DNA of 64,000 bases, taken from contig NC_088921.1 of assembly GCF_038396675.1 (NCBI RefSeq), positions 33,305,501 to 33,369,500 of the forward strand. Direction: 5' to 3'. Below the pieces are notes generated by a model. That model worked only from the letters and a program-made list of their open reading frames with translations. It had not been told where the DNA came from and did not search any database. Below, piece by piece: positions 1-27,533 of this stretch; the stretch's first letter is position 1, and every line of letters begins with the position of its first letter. The translations under genes were made by a program, and so were the position numbers. The stretch is from Hydra vulgaris (Eukaryota; Cnidaria; Hydrozoa; Anthoathecata; Hydridae).

Positions 1-61
1 CTCTAAACATCTTAGGGTCTACTCAAAAACCATTGCGAAATAGCAATAAATAAAGAGGTAC

Positions 62-172
62 GTCGTCGTCTTTCCCATCAGTGTCTTTTTTATGAACACA
101 GTTGGTTTCACAACTCGGATCCTTTAATCCAAAGCCAGCATTCTAACCACTGCGTCAGGGCTTCTATAAACC
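62..172 (-). mobile_element. tRNA-derived SINE, family 2 (fragment)
   Basis: Read on the minus strand this begins with a tRNA-like head: an A-box-like stretch (ACGCAGTGGTTAGAATGC) followed by a weak B-box-like stretch (GATCCGAGTTGTGAAACC). A related shorter piece sits near 6333-6358. No terminal poly(A) or target-site duplication is clear, so this is probably a truncated copy. The head differs from the more common SINE family 1 in this window. Confidence 0.5.
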
Positions 173-1303
173 TATTTGTTAAATACATAGCTGATGCTTG
201 TATAACTATGTATTTAAATCAATGTCTTCTTTTGAAATGGCTTCTTTTTAAAATCTGGTTTTACAAGTTTAAAAAAATAAATAATAATTGATTAACTGCT
301 TTTTTTTATTTAAAAAATAAATAAATTGAAAAAATGATTATAATGTAACCATGAAGTTGAACCTTAGGAAACTTAAGATGAATAGGCAAACTTAAGATAA
401 ACCTTGGGAAACCTAAAGTGTCTTAAGTTTCTTGAGGTTTATCTTAAAATTAAAACCTATAGAGTTTGTTAACGTGATTTTCTAATAATCTGTTTTTCTG
501 CAACGGTAAAAGTTGTCACGTGAGCATGCAATGTTTGAAACATAATTTTCCCATAGTAAAACCCTGTATGTTTACTTACCATTTACTTACCATTATTTAT
601 TTACTTACCATTACCGTAGATTGCCAATAATAAACTTAAATTGTCAAGCTTTTAATTGAGCACCAAGAGGTTGTTATAACAGGTGTCAAACTATTATCAA
701 AAAAAGAACAACAACCGGTATTCTTTGTATTCACGTAGGCTTCATATTTACACGTGGCTGTAACGAGTGCTGTATTTTTGATATCTATTTAAAAGATACC
801 ATACTGTAGGAAAGCTGTAATACAGCTAATAAAAGAACTTGAAAGTTTAATTAAAAATATGATATAACCAAACCTAACTTTGAAGCTTGCTATAGTTCAT
901 AAAAGGTACACAGTTGTCCAAAAATGGTTCCAACCTCTTCGAAAGTGACTCAAAATATCCCTTGGAGGGGTGATTCTATGGATAATAGGGATCGCTTTGA
1001 AGAAAAAATTAAAATCTTTTAATTATGTCTGCAGGAGAAAATTGTATTTAAAGTTTCCGCCTAAATACATCCAAAACCTTTATTATCAAAGAGTGTCTGC
1101 GCAGCCAAAAGTTCAAAAAAACACTTTTTTTTGCCTTAAATTTTACAAATATCACAAACTAATATCCTTTAGATTCAAAATTATGTTCTAATAAAGAATA
1201 TTTGTATATACATTTCAATACAAGTATATCAATATACAATATAAATATTAAATTTCTTTTGATTTTTAAGTAGGATAAAAAATCAAAAGAAATTGATATC
1301 TAT
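173..1303. other. No gene seen; one strong hairpin
   Basis: AT-rich sequence with short, repeat-free reading frames only. A 12-bp perfect inverted repeat (TTAAGATAAACC at 392-403, complement at 436-447) with further partial pairing inside could form a hairpin. A short direct repeat of 'tttacttaccatta' lies near 568-612. Nothing else is supportable. Confidence 0.5.
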
Positions 1304-1440
1304 GCACTTGCCTCAGAAATAAAGAATCCGTGATTCAAAACCCACCTCTGGGCAAGTTTAGCAACATCGGTTAGGAAGGAGGCGTGAACTTCCGATTAAA
1401 TTACTTCTGAGGGACCTAAATAAAAATTAAAATAAAATAT
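1304..1440 (+). mobile_element. tRNA-derived SINE, family 1, 5'-truncated copy
   Basis: Starts inside the tRNA-like head (gcacttgcctcagaaa), runs through a degraded B box and the conserved body (ggttaggaaggaggcgtgaa), and ends in an A-rich tail after 'gggaccta'. It aligns by eye with the copies at 3265-3448, 27337-27533, 9451-9600 and 58655-58815. Confidence 0.7.
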
Positions 1441-1639
1441 ATATTAAAATTTTATTCTCAAGCATGGCATTATTTGAAATAACTTTTTTCAAAAAGATGT
1501 GCATATATTTCTAAATATATATACACTGAATTACAAAGTAGCTTAAACCAATGCAAATTTGAGGCTGTAGATCTTCTGACAAAAATAAGTAATAACACAC
1601 ACACAAATATACTCTGATTGAGATTTTTCTCCTGAGAGT

Positions 1640-3936
1640 TTTTAATCCACAATAATTTAATTTCAAATGAGTTTGCTGTTACAATCAACACAACTCAGAA
1701 GTTTGTCCCATATTCAGGATAAGAAGGTTGTCTTATAAACCTTTGCCAGTGATCTTGAATTTGGCATGCATCGATTCAGTGGTTTGCTCTCTGAAAACTC
1801 CGAGCCTAGTTTCATTTTTTCTAGCAAACTCCTTAATGTGATGAATAATTACATGTTCTTTGAGAGTAAGTGAAATTCTAGGAGCTAGGTAAGAATGCTT
1901 GAATTTTGAAATATTTTACAGAATCCTGCCGCTTTCCAAAGATCTTTCCAAAACAAGCTTTTTTAACAGATTGTAATAATAATTACAATAAGCATTCTAA
2001 GTCAATCAACAAAAGGCATTTCTTGCAATGCACAATGCTTTTGGGCAAGACTCTGAAGAATATCAACATTCTTCAACAGTTTGTTGCATTCATTTCCATT
2101 GAATTTTCTCCCACGATATGCTTGCATTTGAAGGTGCATAAGATTCGGCCATTCTTGTGCTTGATCCCATATTTTAAGGAGTTGCTTGAAAATATGGTTG
2201 AAGATTCCAAGAAAATAATGGAGTTCCATTGGATGAATTACATCAAGAATAAGCTCAGATTGCCTGTTGGGGTTAAATAATGGAGAATAAACAACTATTG
2301 CATAATTCTTAGCCGATTAAAGTTTTGCACCTGAAGAGAGGAACCCAGCATAGCTGTTGCATAAAGAGGTAAATATTCTTGATTGGCCAAAGTTTTTAAG
2401 GTTGTTAAACTCGACATCACACCAGCAACATGGGTATTTGCTAGAGTGAGACTGGATACCACATAAAATGTTGGCTACTTTCATATCACATAAAATTATG
2501 AAAGACACATCTTTAATTTGTATGAGGCTTAATAGTGTTCTAAGATTTTCATATGTTTCAGGAATACCTTCTGCTGCAGCAACAATCAGCTGTTTTTTTA
2601 CTGCAACATCCCGGGCAAAAGAACTTGATTAGAGACATGATGATCCTTGAGTATAACTTTGTTTGGAATATGTGTCAATTACGCTGAGGGTAATTTTCAA
2701 GAATGAACCACCTCTATTAATTCCAAGTTTAATTAAATGATGTGACGTAAGCCCTCTTACTGAGAGAATATGGTTGATTAAGGCATTCAAGTTTTTGCAG
2801 TGAACAGCTTTTCGAACTTGGTTTTTCATTTCTTTGTCCAGAATGACAGCATTTGATATCATGAAAAAATCTGCTAATTTTTTCCAGTTGTTGTCAAGTT
2901 TTCGCTTCAAGTTTGCCTCTACAGTTTTTTTTCCATTTTTTTGTTTAGAGCTGATGCAAGCCTTTTCACACCAACATTGGAAAGATTTGTATTGTTTTGA
3001 ACCAATGTTTTGGACCAATATTTCAGCAGTAAATAGTTGCTACTTGTACTTGACTGAATGTCCAAGCAGAACTTTTAAAGATTTACCTACACTTGCTTGA
3101 CTAAGTTTGACCGTACCTCCTGGAGAGGCATCTTTTTTAGAGATTAAATGAACTGCTACGGGTTCAGCACATTTATGGTCCTCTACAACAAGTTTCTGTA
3201 CATTTTTCCGCCTTGTAAGTGTGGATATCCTTTCGCAAGTACAAAAAAGTACTGCATCTTTTTTTTTTTTAATTTTATTTTGGTGCCCCCGAAGTCCTTA
3301 CAGTCTTATCACAGAGCACTGCGGATGAGAATTTAATAGGAATTTCATGTCTTTTTCCTAACCGATGTCGCAAAACTCACCTTGAGGTAGGGTTTGAACC
3401 ACGTATTCTTTGTTTCTGATGCAAGTGCGTTACCACTGCGCCACAGCGGCATCTTTTTTCAGGTGGCTGCGATGATGAAGGTTTGGGACTGAAAGCTTTG
3501 ATAGGTCAGTTTCAGGGTAGACTTTTCTTTTTTGATTCAACATATCAAGCTCAATCTGTGGCAGATTTTCTTTGAGCTTTGATTCGGCCACCCTACAAAT
3601 TATACACTAGCAAGCTTCAGAATACCTTGTAGATGGCTTAATGATAATCAAATTAAAGTTGTACAAGTCTGGTATCTGTCCAACAAAACTAACATTATCA
3701 AGTCATTGTAGTTTGCTTCTACATGAATTGCAAATGCCAGTTGGAATTTTCTCATCATTGAAATTAATATTACACTTAAAAATATTCTTGACTCTCACAA
3801 TCAAAAAATCAGTTAATATGCGATCGCTTTTCTTCAAACACAAAAAGCAAACAGATTTTCTGCAATCACCGTGAGTTTTTTTGCTGAATTGGGCATTTTT
3901 TGATAAAGACAAATTAATTTTTAACAGAAATGCCAA
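1640..3936 (-). pseudogene. Uncharacterised transposable-element protein family (U1), broken copy
   Basis: Protein-like sequence can be followed on the minus strand for about 2.1 kb. It opens with a Cys-rich segment (C-x2-C, then C-x2-C in 'TGICNSCR', 3703-3870), continues through a Lys-rich region (2629-3130), 'VAAAEGIPETYENLR' (about 2545), 'GIQSHSSKYPCCWCD' (about 2420-2465), 'FNGNECNKLLKN' (about 2080) and 'FSEQTTESMHAKF' (about 1750). I recognise this arrangement from repetitive proteins of invertebrate genomes but cannot name the superfamily. The reading frame is interrupted by stops (near 2628 and about 3048), a frame change after 2317, and a SINE at 3265-3448. The copy is therefore non-functional. 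It may encode a transposase, but I see no catalytic triad I can name. Confidence 0.6.
3265..3448 (-). mobile_element. SINE family 1 inserted in U1, with target-site duplication
   Basis: Minus-strand copy with a T-run at its left end (poly(A) tail on the sense strand) and an intact tRNA-like head at the right (A box 'gtggcgcagtggtaacgc', B box near 'ggttcaaaccc'). The sequence gcatctttttt occurs at 3254-3264 and again at 3449-3459 and is the likely target-site duplication. U1 coding similarity resumes on both sides, so the SINE landed after the U1 element. Confidence 0.85.
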
Positions 3937-3939
3937 TTT

Positions 3940-5310
3940 ATTTGTTTACATGATTTCAGCGGCAAAAATTTGGCGCAAACATATTTTAATTTTATTGCCT
4001 TTAAATTTGAATTTTTAATAACAAAGGAAAAAAAAGTTAAACGATAAGTTAATACAATGTTTAGAGATATTTGGAACATTTAAGACAAAGCAAAAGCTTT
4101 TTTTAGTGCCTTATAGCAGTGGAAACGCATTTCGAAAGGCTTCACAGAAAATGTTTTTTTATTTAGTAAAATAACTTAAATCAATTCTAAAATCAGTTTT
4201 AAAAATTCAACTTAACAAAAATAATAATAAAACATAAATGTTTATTGAAAAAAAAAAAGAAAAAAAAAGAGGACTTTATTGATATAAACGCATAAAAAAG
4301 AATTTATTTATTTATTTTTCAAAACACGATTAAACCAGAATGGCTAATTAAAACAACTCGCTACTTTGCAATATAATTATCTGATATATGAGGAAGAGGA
4401 TGAACTAAGATCATTATATAAAAACAAAAATATTTCTTTTAAGTCCCTAAAAACTGAAAATTGACTAATTTTTAGGAGGTAAGGTTCAAAAAAGACTTAG
4501 CAATCGATAAATATTCATTCAATTATCAAGATTCTAGTTCATTCTCAACATATATATTTATTGGACAATTAAGGAAAATTTGAAGGTCTAAGCATTTTTT
4601 AATGTTGAGATATCGTGTTTGAAGTTTATAAATTATGTTAAAATCTTCATTTTTAGATATAAGGCAAATAAGTAAAAAAAGTTTTTAAAACATCCCTTTA
4701 TGTAGCTATTTTTTGATAATTGTTCTTGATCTTTATCAATCCAACCATTCCTAATTCCTCTCAACTTTTTTCTTCTTTTTTTTTTTTTTTTTGGTTGTCT
4801 TTTTTTACTGAACTGGTTATCGTATTTTTTCCAAAGTCTCGATTTAAATGTTTAAATATACGATAAAAATTAAAAAGAAAGAAATTAAAAGAAAGAACTG
4901 CTGAGTTTACTCCCATTTCAAGAACATCTGTCTAAACATTTTTAGGACATCGGGACCAGATGATATTTAGTCCTTCATTACAGTTTTGAGTTTACCCACG
5001 AAGATATTTTTTCAATAAACTGCCGTTACTTAATTCATTAAAGTCTTTAGTGATAATTTCATAAATCCATTCAGACAATACGACAACTTTGTTTTACTTT
5101 TATTTTTGACTCCTTTTATTAAATTCCATTTACAACTTTTATACAGTAACAAAAATTCTCGAGGGCGTAATTATATACAAAAATAGCTTATGACTTGACT
5201 AAAGAAATTACATCAATTAACTTTAGTAATATTATGACAAGAATTTTATAAACGTAACAAAAAAGTTTCATAATGATCAGCTATTATCACAGCAAGTTTA
5301 ATTTAGGAGA
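3940..5310. other. No gene seen
   Basis: Low-complexity AT-rich DNA with poly(A)/poly(T) runs (4245-4270, 4775-4792). No splice-bounded coding stretch, RNA gene or inverted-repeat element was recognised. Confidence 0.45.
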
Positions 5311-5317
5311 ATAGTTT

Positions 5318-5600
5318 TCATCTGCATCTGCATTTTTCCTTTTTTTTTCTTTTGCACAAGCTATCTGGACCAATTGGGAAAAGAATATGTCGATGTGATT
5401 TGTCTTCAAAATCATTGGAATGGCGCAAAACAGCTTTTATGTTTTTTTTCATTTGAAACACTTTTTGTTCATTAGTTAAGTTTTGTTTTGCAGCTGTTTG
5501 CCTGATAGCAATACCAAAAACATTCTGTATTGCATTTACACTTGCTTCAGTTAATCTCCCTTTTCCAGACAATTTTTTATCACCATATGACACTTTGCAA
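5318..5600 (-). pseudogene. Fragment of an uncharacterised repetitive protein (U3, GKGRLT motif)
   Basis: A 102-codon minus-strand frame contains 'KLSGKGRLTEASVNAIQN', 'FGIAIRQ', and a C-terminal His/Cys-containing stretch ending in 'PDSLCK'. The GKGRLT...QN..G.AIR arrangement recurs in repeat-encoded proteins of invertebrates, usually near the C-terminus of a larger protein. Only this C-terminal piece is visible; upstream minus-strand sequence (5600-5750) is not recognisably coding. Function unknown. Confidence 0.45.
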
Positions 5601-5629
5601 AAAAAACTCGTTACTAACAACAGCAAAAG

Positions 5630-6375
5630 ATTTGAAAAACTCCGATAGTTACAAAAACGTTTTTATAAGTCCGAATTTGACTGAGGCTCAAAGATATTTT
5701 ACCAATCAGTTAAGAATGAAGCGTAACGATTAAATAGTAATATCAATTTAAAAATAAAAAAATTTAAAAATATTGCCCCTTAGATATGACGAAGCAGCAG
5801 AGTCATCAAACTCAAAAATATACAAACCACTACATAAAAATTACTACCCTTCTTTCACTCATTTACCAACAAAATTAAAAAACCACAGTAAAAATCTTCA
5901 TTACAAAAGCAAACTATAGCGTTAATTTTTATTATAGTAACGCAACATCTCTTGATAATAAAATGGCCGATATAATATTACAAATAAATTATTATTAAAA
6001 TGATAACTTAATTGCAATATCTAGAACGTTTGATTATTATGTTTTTGCTTTCTCCAAAAACATGGTAATATCACTAAGGTTCATTTTAGTACCACTTGGA
6101 GACTTTTAGCTTAAAAACCGTTTCTTGAAAAAGAATTTTTATTGTTTAGTTAAAACATAGGTGATTACAATTCAATATCAAATATTATTGCATCAATCGA
6201 CTGGGATATTTTATTTCTACATAAAACTGCGGATTAAATGTTCAATTTCCTAATTTCTAACTATCGCACTGTTTGCGAGTATTTTATTCCCACGATTAAT
6301 AAAATAAAGAAATAGAAAAAACTTGGATTTAATCCAAAGCATTCTAACCACTGCATTTATTAAGGGACTTTGCAC
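5630..6375. other. No gene seen; SINE family 2 scrap
   Basis: AT-rich sequence. The stretch 6333-6358 (taatccaaagcattctaacc and neighbours) matches the head of the SINE family 2 copy at 62-172. Nothing else recognised. Confidence 0.45.
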
Positions 6376-6379
6376 CATT

Positions 6380-7860
6380 ATTAAGAAACTTAATCTAAAT
6401 CTTTATAAATCATTTTGGATCTGACGGCTTGCATCGCCTGATACTAAAGATATGCACCATAAGCTTTACAATTCCACAAAAACCTTTCATAAGTCCTTTA
6501 ATTTTGGAATAGTGAATCTCTTGAAATTAGCGAGGATTGATAAATTACTTGCTGAAAACTATTAAACTATTTCACTAACCTCTGTTGCCTGTAAAATCTT
6601 CAAAAAACTTGTGAAGAACAAAATCTTAAAGCACATTACCGATAATAACATGCTCTCTGAAAATCAACACCGCTTCCTTCATCATAAATTATGCGTAACT
6701 AATCTAATATAAACTTATAATATTATTTCGTCTTTCAAAGCATCTCACTAATTTATTTATGCAATCTTGATTCCGCTAAAACTTTTGAATCTCTAGCTCA
6801 CAGCAGACTTATGCTAAACTTAGGATCTTTTGAAATAAACGACAAACTCCTACAATAAGTTAATTCCATTTTAGTAAACAGAAAACAATGCGTTACAATT
6901 AAAAATCCAGCTCTGTTTACGTTGGTATTCTCAATAGTGTTCCTCAAGGTTCTGTTCTCGGTCCGTTCCTCTTCATTCTTTACATAAATGATCATGCAAA
7001 ACTTACTGAAATTTCTAAGATAGTTGACAATGATATTAAAATTTTTTCTATAACCTTATCACAGACTAATCTAGTTGAACTGCAGGATTGTCTACGCTTG
7101 GTATACGAGTGTTCAAACACTTGGTTACTTAAGTTAGACATTTCAAAACGCTACTTTATGCATTACGGTTAAATTCACCCTCATTACACTTAATTTTAAA
7201 AAAATAACCAAATAATAATACAATTCTTAAGAAATTCTGCTAAAGAGCATAAATTAGGAGTCATTTTTACTTCTAACCTCAAGTGGAGCCCACTATTCTA
7301 ACAGTTGTCTCCAAATCCTTACAATTTTTTGGTATGCTAAAAACGAAATACACTTTCATTGATAAAAATATGGCTCTCAATCAATATGAAGTGTTTATAA
7401 GACCACACCTTAAATATGCAGAGTCTATTTGGGCTCCTTATTTAAAAACTGATATAGCCTTGGCTAAATCTGTTCAACGCAAAGCAACAAAAATGGACTT
7501 TCAGCTTGAGACATCGAGACATCTTCAATATCGCGAAAGATAAATAAGATTAAATCTACCATCACTTGAGTTTTCGCGTTAGATGGAATTATTATGGAAC
7601 AATTTAATCAAAATCTTTTAACTGATTCACTCTTTTGATATAGTGATGATGGTATATGATATTTCCCAAGACTTATTAACTCTTCGTCTCGTGGTCACCA
7701 TTTTGATATTCAAGTTACAGTTGGCGTTTTTATCGAGTATTTGACACAAACCAGTTAGGTAAATTTTATTTGTAGAATTGCCTCTGTGAGTATGTTCAAA
7801 ACATCGTTAGAATTAAATCACCTTCTTGAGTTTTGGCGCTTCTGATACAATTTAATCAAA
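6380..7860 (+). mobile_element. Degenerate non-LTR retrotransposon (LINE-B), reverse transcriptase and C-terminal part
   Basis: Translated plus-strand segments in shifting frames carry non-LTR reverse-transcriptase hallmarks. 'SENQHRF' (about 6660) precedes a region with 'VPQGSVLG'-like coding (nonsense-interrupted, about 6940), and a downstream stretch at 7283-7543 contains 'VFIRPHLKYAESIWAPYLK' and 'VQRKATKM'. These are C-terminal features of jockey/CR1-like ORF2 proteins. Multiple stops and indels make it inactive. No 5' end or tail is identified. Confidence 0.7.
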
Positions 7861-7959
7861 ATCTTTAAATTAATCTTTTTGATATAGTTAATGATATATA
7901 ACAAAATTAATTAACTCCTCGTCTCGTGGTCACCATTCTAAAATAAGGTGTGAGTATGT

Positions 7960-8260
7960 TTCAAACATGGTATTAATGATAAAACCATGTTATGGTTCAA
8001 AAGTTATCTTACTAACCGTAAACAGTTTGTTTACAATAAAGATTCCGTGTCTCATTTATTAATGAATATAACATTTGGTATTCCATAAAGATCCATACTT
8101 AGCTCCACTGACTTTTATAATATACATAAGTGATCTTTATAAATCATCAAACTTAACAACAATAAATTTTGCAGATAACCCATATTTATTTTTACATCAT
8201 AAAAATATTAGTATAAGTTTTTCACTGATATGACAATGAATAAAAAAAAGTTTCTGCTTG
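7960..8260 (+). mobile_element. Second short LINE reverse-transcriptase fragment
   Basis: Plus-strand frames give 'WFKSYLTNRKQFVYN' (about 7995) and then 'ITFGIP...RSILS' followed by a decayed 'FADN'-like stretch (about 8170). This is the core palm region of a non-LTR reverse transcriptase and overlaps in content with the preceding fragment. It is therefore a separate insertion or a rearranged copy. Confidence 0.55.
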
Positions 8261-8550
8261 GTTTAAACATTATTGATTATCTCTCTATATATAGGAAAAA
8301 TAAATAAATATAGGGAAAAAAAACTAATGGGCACTCTTCTATCCAACTTTAGGAAAACAGAAACTGCCCCATATCATGCCGGACCTTATAATTGATAATA
8401 TAATCTAAAAGAGAGAAAAAGTTACAAAGTTTCTTACATTTTACAAAAATGTTTTTTAGAGAAATCATATTGTTAATAACTCCAATAAAATTGTTAAATG
8501 CATCCGATTTCTCTATAAAGAAAAAATTTATTAAGTAAACAGCAACTAAT

Positions 8551-8816
8551 ACAATTGAAGGGCTTATTATGAAACAATGACAAGCCACACTTTTTTAAAA
8601 AACGAGTTATACATTTTTATAATCATAAATACTATACGCAAATTTTTTTTTTTTTTTTTTTTCCAATATATAATATCCATTAGTATTTTTATGATGTATA
8701 AATTTGAGAGAATAATAGGTAAGCACTGATTTTATAGATTTAAATAAAAGTCATTTTTCTCAAATTTTTGTTTTTGTGGCTTGTCATTGTTTCACAATAA
8801 GCCCTTCAATTATATT
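8551..8816. mobile_element. Foldback/MITE with about 36-bp inverted ends
   Basis: The segment ttgaagggcttattatgaaa (from about 8555) and its continuation through 'caagccaca' reappear as a near-perfect reverse complement ending at about 8811. The spacer is roughly 170 bp of AT-rich DNA with a T-run. No coding capacity. The exact ends and any target-site duplication are uncertain. Confidence 0.6.
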
Positions 8817-8819
8817 ATT

Positions 8820-9445
8820 CATTTATACATTGTCATATAAACTACGCAAATATTATATGTGTAAGCACTCATACAACAAAGCTAAAATCTTTTTACCTTC
8901 ATCAGAAACGCGCAGCTCGCGCAATAAGTTTTAAAAATCGTTTTTCTCACATGAAATAAATTTTTAAAGGAATGAATGCTTTAAATGTATATCAACGAAA
9001 TTTTATACTTCATGTTTAAATGTAGAGAAAATTTGTCAACAAATGTTCTTTACATTTTAACCTTCGAATAAATAACATTCTTATTTTCCCTTTTTGCCAA
9101 AAAATCAAAGACCAAAAAATAGTCTTACAAAATTTCGATTTTTCTTCGAAACTTAACTTAGATTTATTCAAACAGAAACTTAACAAAATATATATATTTA
9201 GTTAAAAAAAATTTTTTTTAAATCGTTTTTTGTATATTGTTTTGTTTACAATCTTATTTAGCTTTTTATATTTTTTGCATAAAAGTGTATTATTTCTTTA
9301 TAGATATTTTTTACCAAAAATTAGCAAATATATGCATGGTTTTCATCTTCTTGTGCAGCTGCTGTATCTAATCGGAATCGTTTTTTAATGTTTTTCAAAA
9401 GAATAAATCTGTTGAAGAAAAAGCCTTTTTTATTATTGCAAGAAA
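8820..9445. other. No gene seen
   Basis: AT-rich spacer without recognisable coding or repeat structure. Confidence 0.45.
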
Positions 9446-9450
9446 TCAAT

Positions 9451-9600
9451 GCAGCCGTGGCGCAGTGGTTCGACGCTGGCTCTATATAAGCAACATTGGT
9501 AAGCAAAGAGGCGTAAACTTAGTTGAATGTTCTTTGGCGGTTCTCTGTTACCGTGAAGATTTCTGGGAGCGTCTTAAAAAAAAAAGAAAAAAAAAAAAAG
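9451..9600 (+). mobile_element. SINE family 1 copy with internal head deletion
   Basis: Begins with the tRNA-like A box (gcagccgtggcgcagtggtt), loses most of the B-box region, resumes at 'aagaggcgtaaactt', and ends 'gggagcgtctt' plus a long A-rich tail to about 9600. Its tail position and orientation indicate a plus-strand insertion. Confidence 0.7.
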
Positions 9601-9639
9601 CGCAAAGTGTTGCCTGATGATATGCTCCAAAATTTCCAG

Positions 9640-10180
9640 TTTACTAAATCTTTTTGAAAATCTTCGACAGTGTCATTTACAAAGGTAAGTCGAACATTCC
9701 ACCTCTAATTCATGAGCCTCTATTACCTCTCCCAAAGATAAGACATAACATGCCATTCCAGATAAAAAGGTTATTCCATTGTTATAAATCCAAATTACTT
9801 CGGCTTCCGTTGCTAGAGTCATTTCTTATTTAAACAGTTTTACTTGTGGTTCAGACAACATTCTCTCTTTCATTTTATCTCTGGTTCTAATTTTTAAAAA
9901 CCCTGGAGAACATTCTGACCATGTCTAATAAGTCTTCTCCCTATTAATAACAAGGTCTTTGAGTCAATAATCAACAAGTTTCGATTTTTTCGTTTTACGA
10001 CTGACTTGCTAACTGCTTTAACTGAAAAATTCTATCGCGCATGACATAAAACCATTTCTTTCTAACAATTTTTAATAAAACCATCCTCAAAGGACAACAT
10101 TCTACATCATTTCCAGTAACTTCCAGAGTACCTAAAGGTTTTATCCTTGGTTTTGATTCGTTACTAATGATTTTCCTGAT
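9640..10180 (+). mobile_element. LINE-A fragment (ORF2 N-terminal/RT region), degenerate
   Basis: Parallel in sequence to 43400-43800: 'acattccacctctaattcat', then 'attacctctcccaaagataa', then a frame encoding 'GSDNI' and a region ending in coding for a serine/leucine-rich 'SGPDNIP..LK'-like motif of non-LTR reverse transcriptases. Heavily mutated. Confidence 0.55.
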
Positions 10181-10199
10181 ATTATATTTATCTTACTTA

Positions 10200-10908
10200 T
10201 AAAGTAGCTCGTAAAAAATAGCATCAAATAATGTATTTTTAACCTGGTATAATTAATAGCTTTATAATTTAAAACTTATGAAACGTATATACCTCTGATC
10301 TACTTTATCAAAATGCAACACTATTAATTTTAAAATAATTTTAAATTGCATTATATAGTTAGTGTCGATAATATGTTTTGCTAATTGATAGTGCAAACAT
10401 TGGCCTTTCAATTTAAGGAGAAACCATTCATCTGACGTTTTGTCAAAAAAGAAAAAAAAGAAAATAAAATCGGTGAAGCTAATTTGATAAAGAATTAAAA
10501 AAAAAAAAAATTTTTATTCGATAGTATTCCATCAATTTAGTAGTTATTCATCCAACGATGCTTATCATTCGCACAATTCACTTGCCAACACGACAAAAGC
10601 ATAGCTTGTGCGCTGCCATAGTAAAATTTTAGGTTATATAAAAAAATATTTTTTTACTCAAACGCAAAATAATCCAACACAAAAAGAATAAAAATATTTT
10701 ATTATAAACTTTACAAACTGCTGTTAAGTTTCATTAAAATAATAATCCATCCAATAGCAAATCAAAGTTCAAATAAAACTTCAAAACTATAGTATCTAGA
10801 TTTACAGCATCATCTTCTAGAATTCGTAATTGACGAGGTTGTGGAATTTTACTAATGATAATGCTGCCTATATTGAATGACTCCTTATTAGCAAATCAAC
10901 AACATGCT
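10200..10908. other. SEC22 3' flank; candidate poly(A) signal
   Basis: Non-coding sequence downstream of SEC22 (which reads leftward). A minus-strand AATAAA (plus-strand tttatt at about 10698-10703) lies some 270 bp past the stop codon and could serve 3'-end formation. Not otherwise structured. Confidence 0.35.
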
Positions 10909-10974
10909 ACCGACAAATTGAAACTACAAGATCCAATAACGACAAATTACCGACATATTACCGACAAATTGAAA

Positions 10975-10992
<18 letters not shown>
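10909..10992 (-). repeat. 51-bp tandem duplication covering the SEC22 stop codon
   Basis: The sequence cgacaaattga..tacaagatccaataacga occurs at about 10911 and again at 10962, a period of 51 bp. The right copy holds the last codons of SEC22 (Arg-Tyr-Trp-Ile-Leu-stop with TAA). The left copy, now 3' UTR, repeats them with TAG in place of TAA. Confidence 0.8.
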
Positions 10993-26183
<15,191 letters not shown>

Positions 26184-26515
26184 ATGTCTTTATTAAAAAA
26201 AACGAAAGCAAAATCTCATGTGAACAACAGTTGCTTCAAGAAAACATTCCTAATTTATCTGTGTATTTACTTTTTTCTATTAGATAAGCGCTCGCATGAG
26301 GTTACCGGAACTGTGAAGAAATTTATTTATTTAAAGATTCCATCAGATAAAGTTCTACAACGGTAAATGATTTTACAAAATATTTGCATTTAATAGACCT
26401 ACAATTGCCCATAGAAATTCTGCGAATACAATGAATTCGCAATCAAATTCTCTATGATGGTTTTCATTTTTTCAGAATTAAAAATTTTACTTTTAATTCC
26501 GCTTTTACTGCTTAG
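26184..26515 (+). CDS. Candidate small spliced gene, divergent from SEC22
   Basis: Two segments look like exons. 26284-26362 is bounded by a pyrimidine-rich acceptor (ttttttctattag) and a GT donor (cg|gtaaat). 26476-26515 is preceded by a strong acceptor (cattttttcag). Joined, they read '...KRSHEVTGTVKKFIY...SDKVLQRIKNFTFNSAFTA' and stop at TAG (26513-26515), with the codon split across the junction restored in frame. An upstream ATG at 26184 opens a Lys-rich stretch in the same frame, but its splice to 26284 is unclear. I do not recognise the product. Support is the frame-consistent splice pair only. Confidence 0.35.
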
Positions 26516-26653
26516 ATATTTATACTACGGGGTATTTGTTTTATTGTAATTCTATTTGTTATAATGTACATTGATGTAAAACAAAGCGAATGATTATGTC
26601 GTTATATGTATATTTATAACACCGTCAATTTTGTTGTCAATCGTGTTGTATTT

Positions 26654-27335
<682 letters not shown>

Positions 27336-27336
27336 C

Positions 27337-27533
27337 ATTTTTTTTTTTTTTTATTTTTTTTAGGTGCCCAAGAAATCCTTACGGTCTTATCACAGAGCAC
27401 CGCCCATGAGCATTTAATTGGAAGTTCACGCATACTTCCTAACTGATGTCGCAAAACTTGCCCAGAGGTGGAGTTGAACCACCGATCCTTTGTTTCTGAG
27501 GCAAGTGCGCTACCACTGCGCCACGGTTGCTCC
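27337..27533 (-). mobile_element. SINE family 1, best-preserved copy
   Basis: Sense is the minus strand. Head at right: GGAGCAACCGTGGCGCAGTG with A box, B box around 'ggttcaactcc', body 'gacatcagttaggaag' and 'tgataagaccgtaagga', 3' end 'gggcacctaaaa' with a poly(A) tail merging into (TA)n. Length about 197 bp. The head derives from a tRNA, while the body has no tRNA resemblance, as in typical SINEs. Confidence 0.9.
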
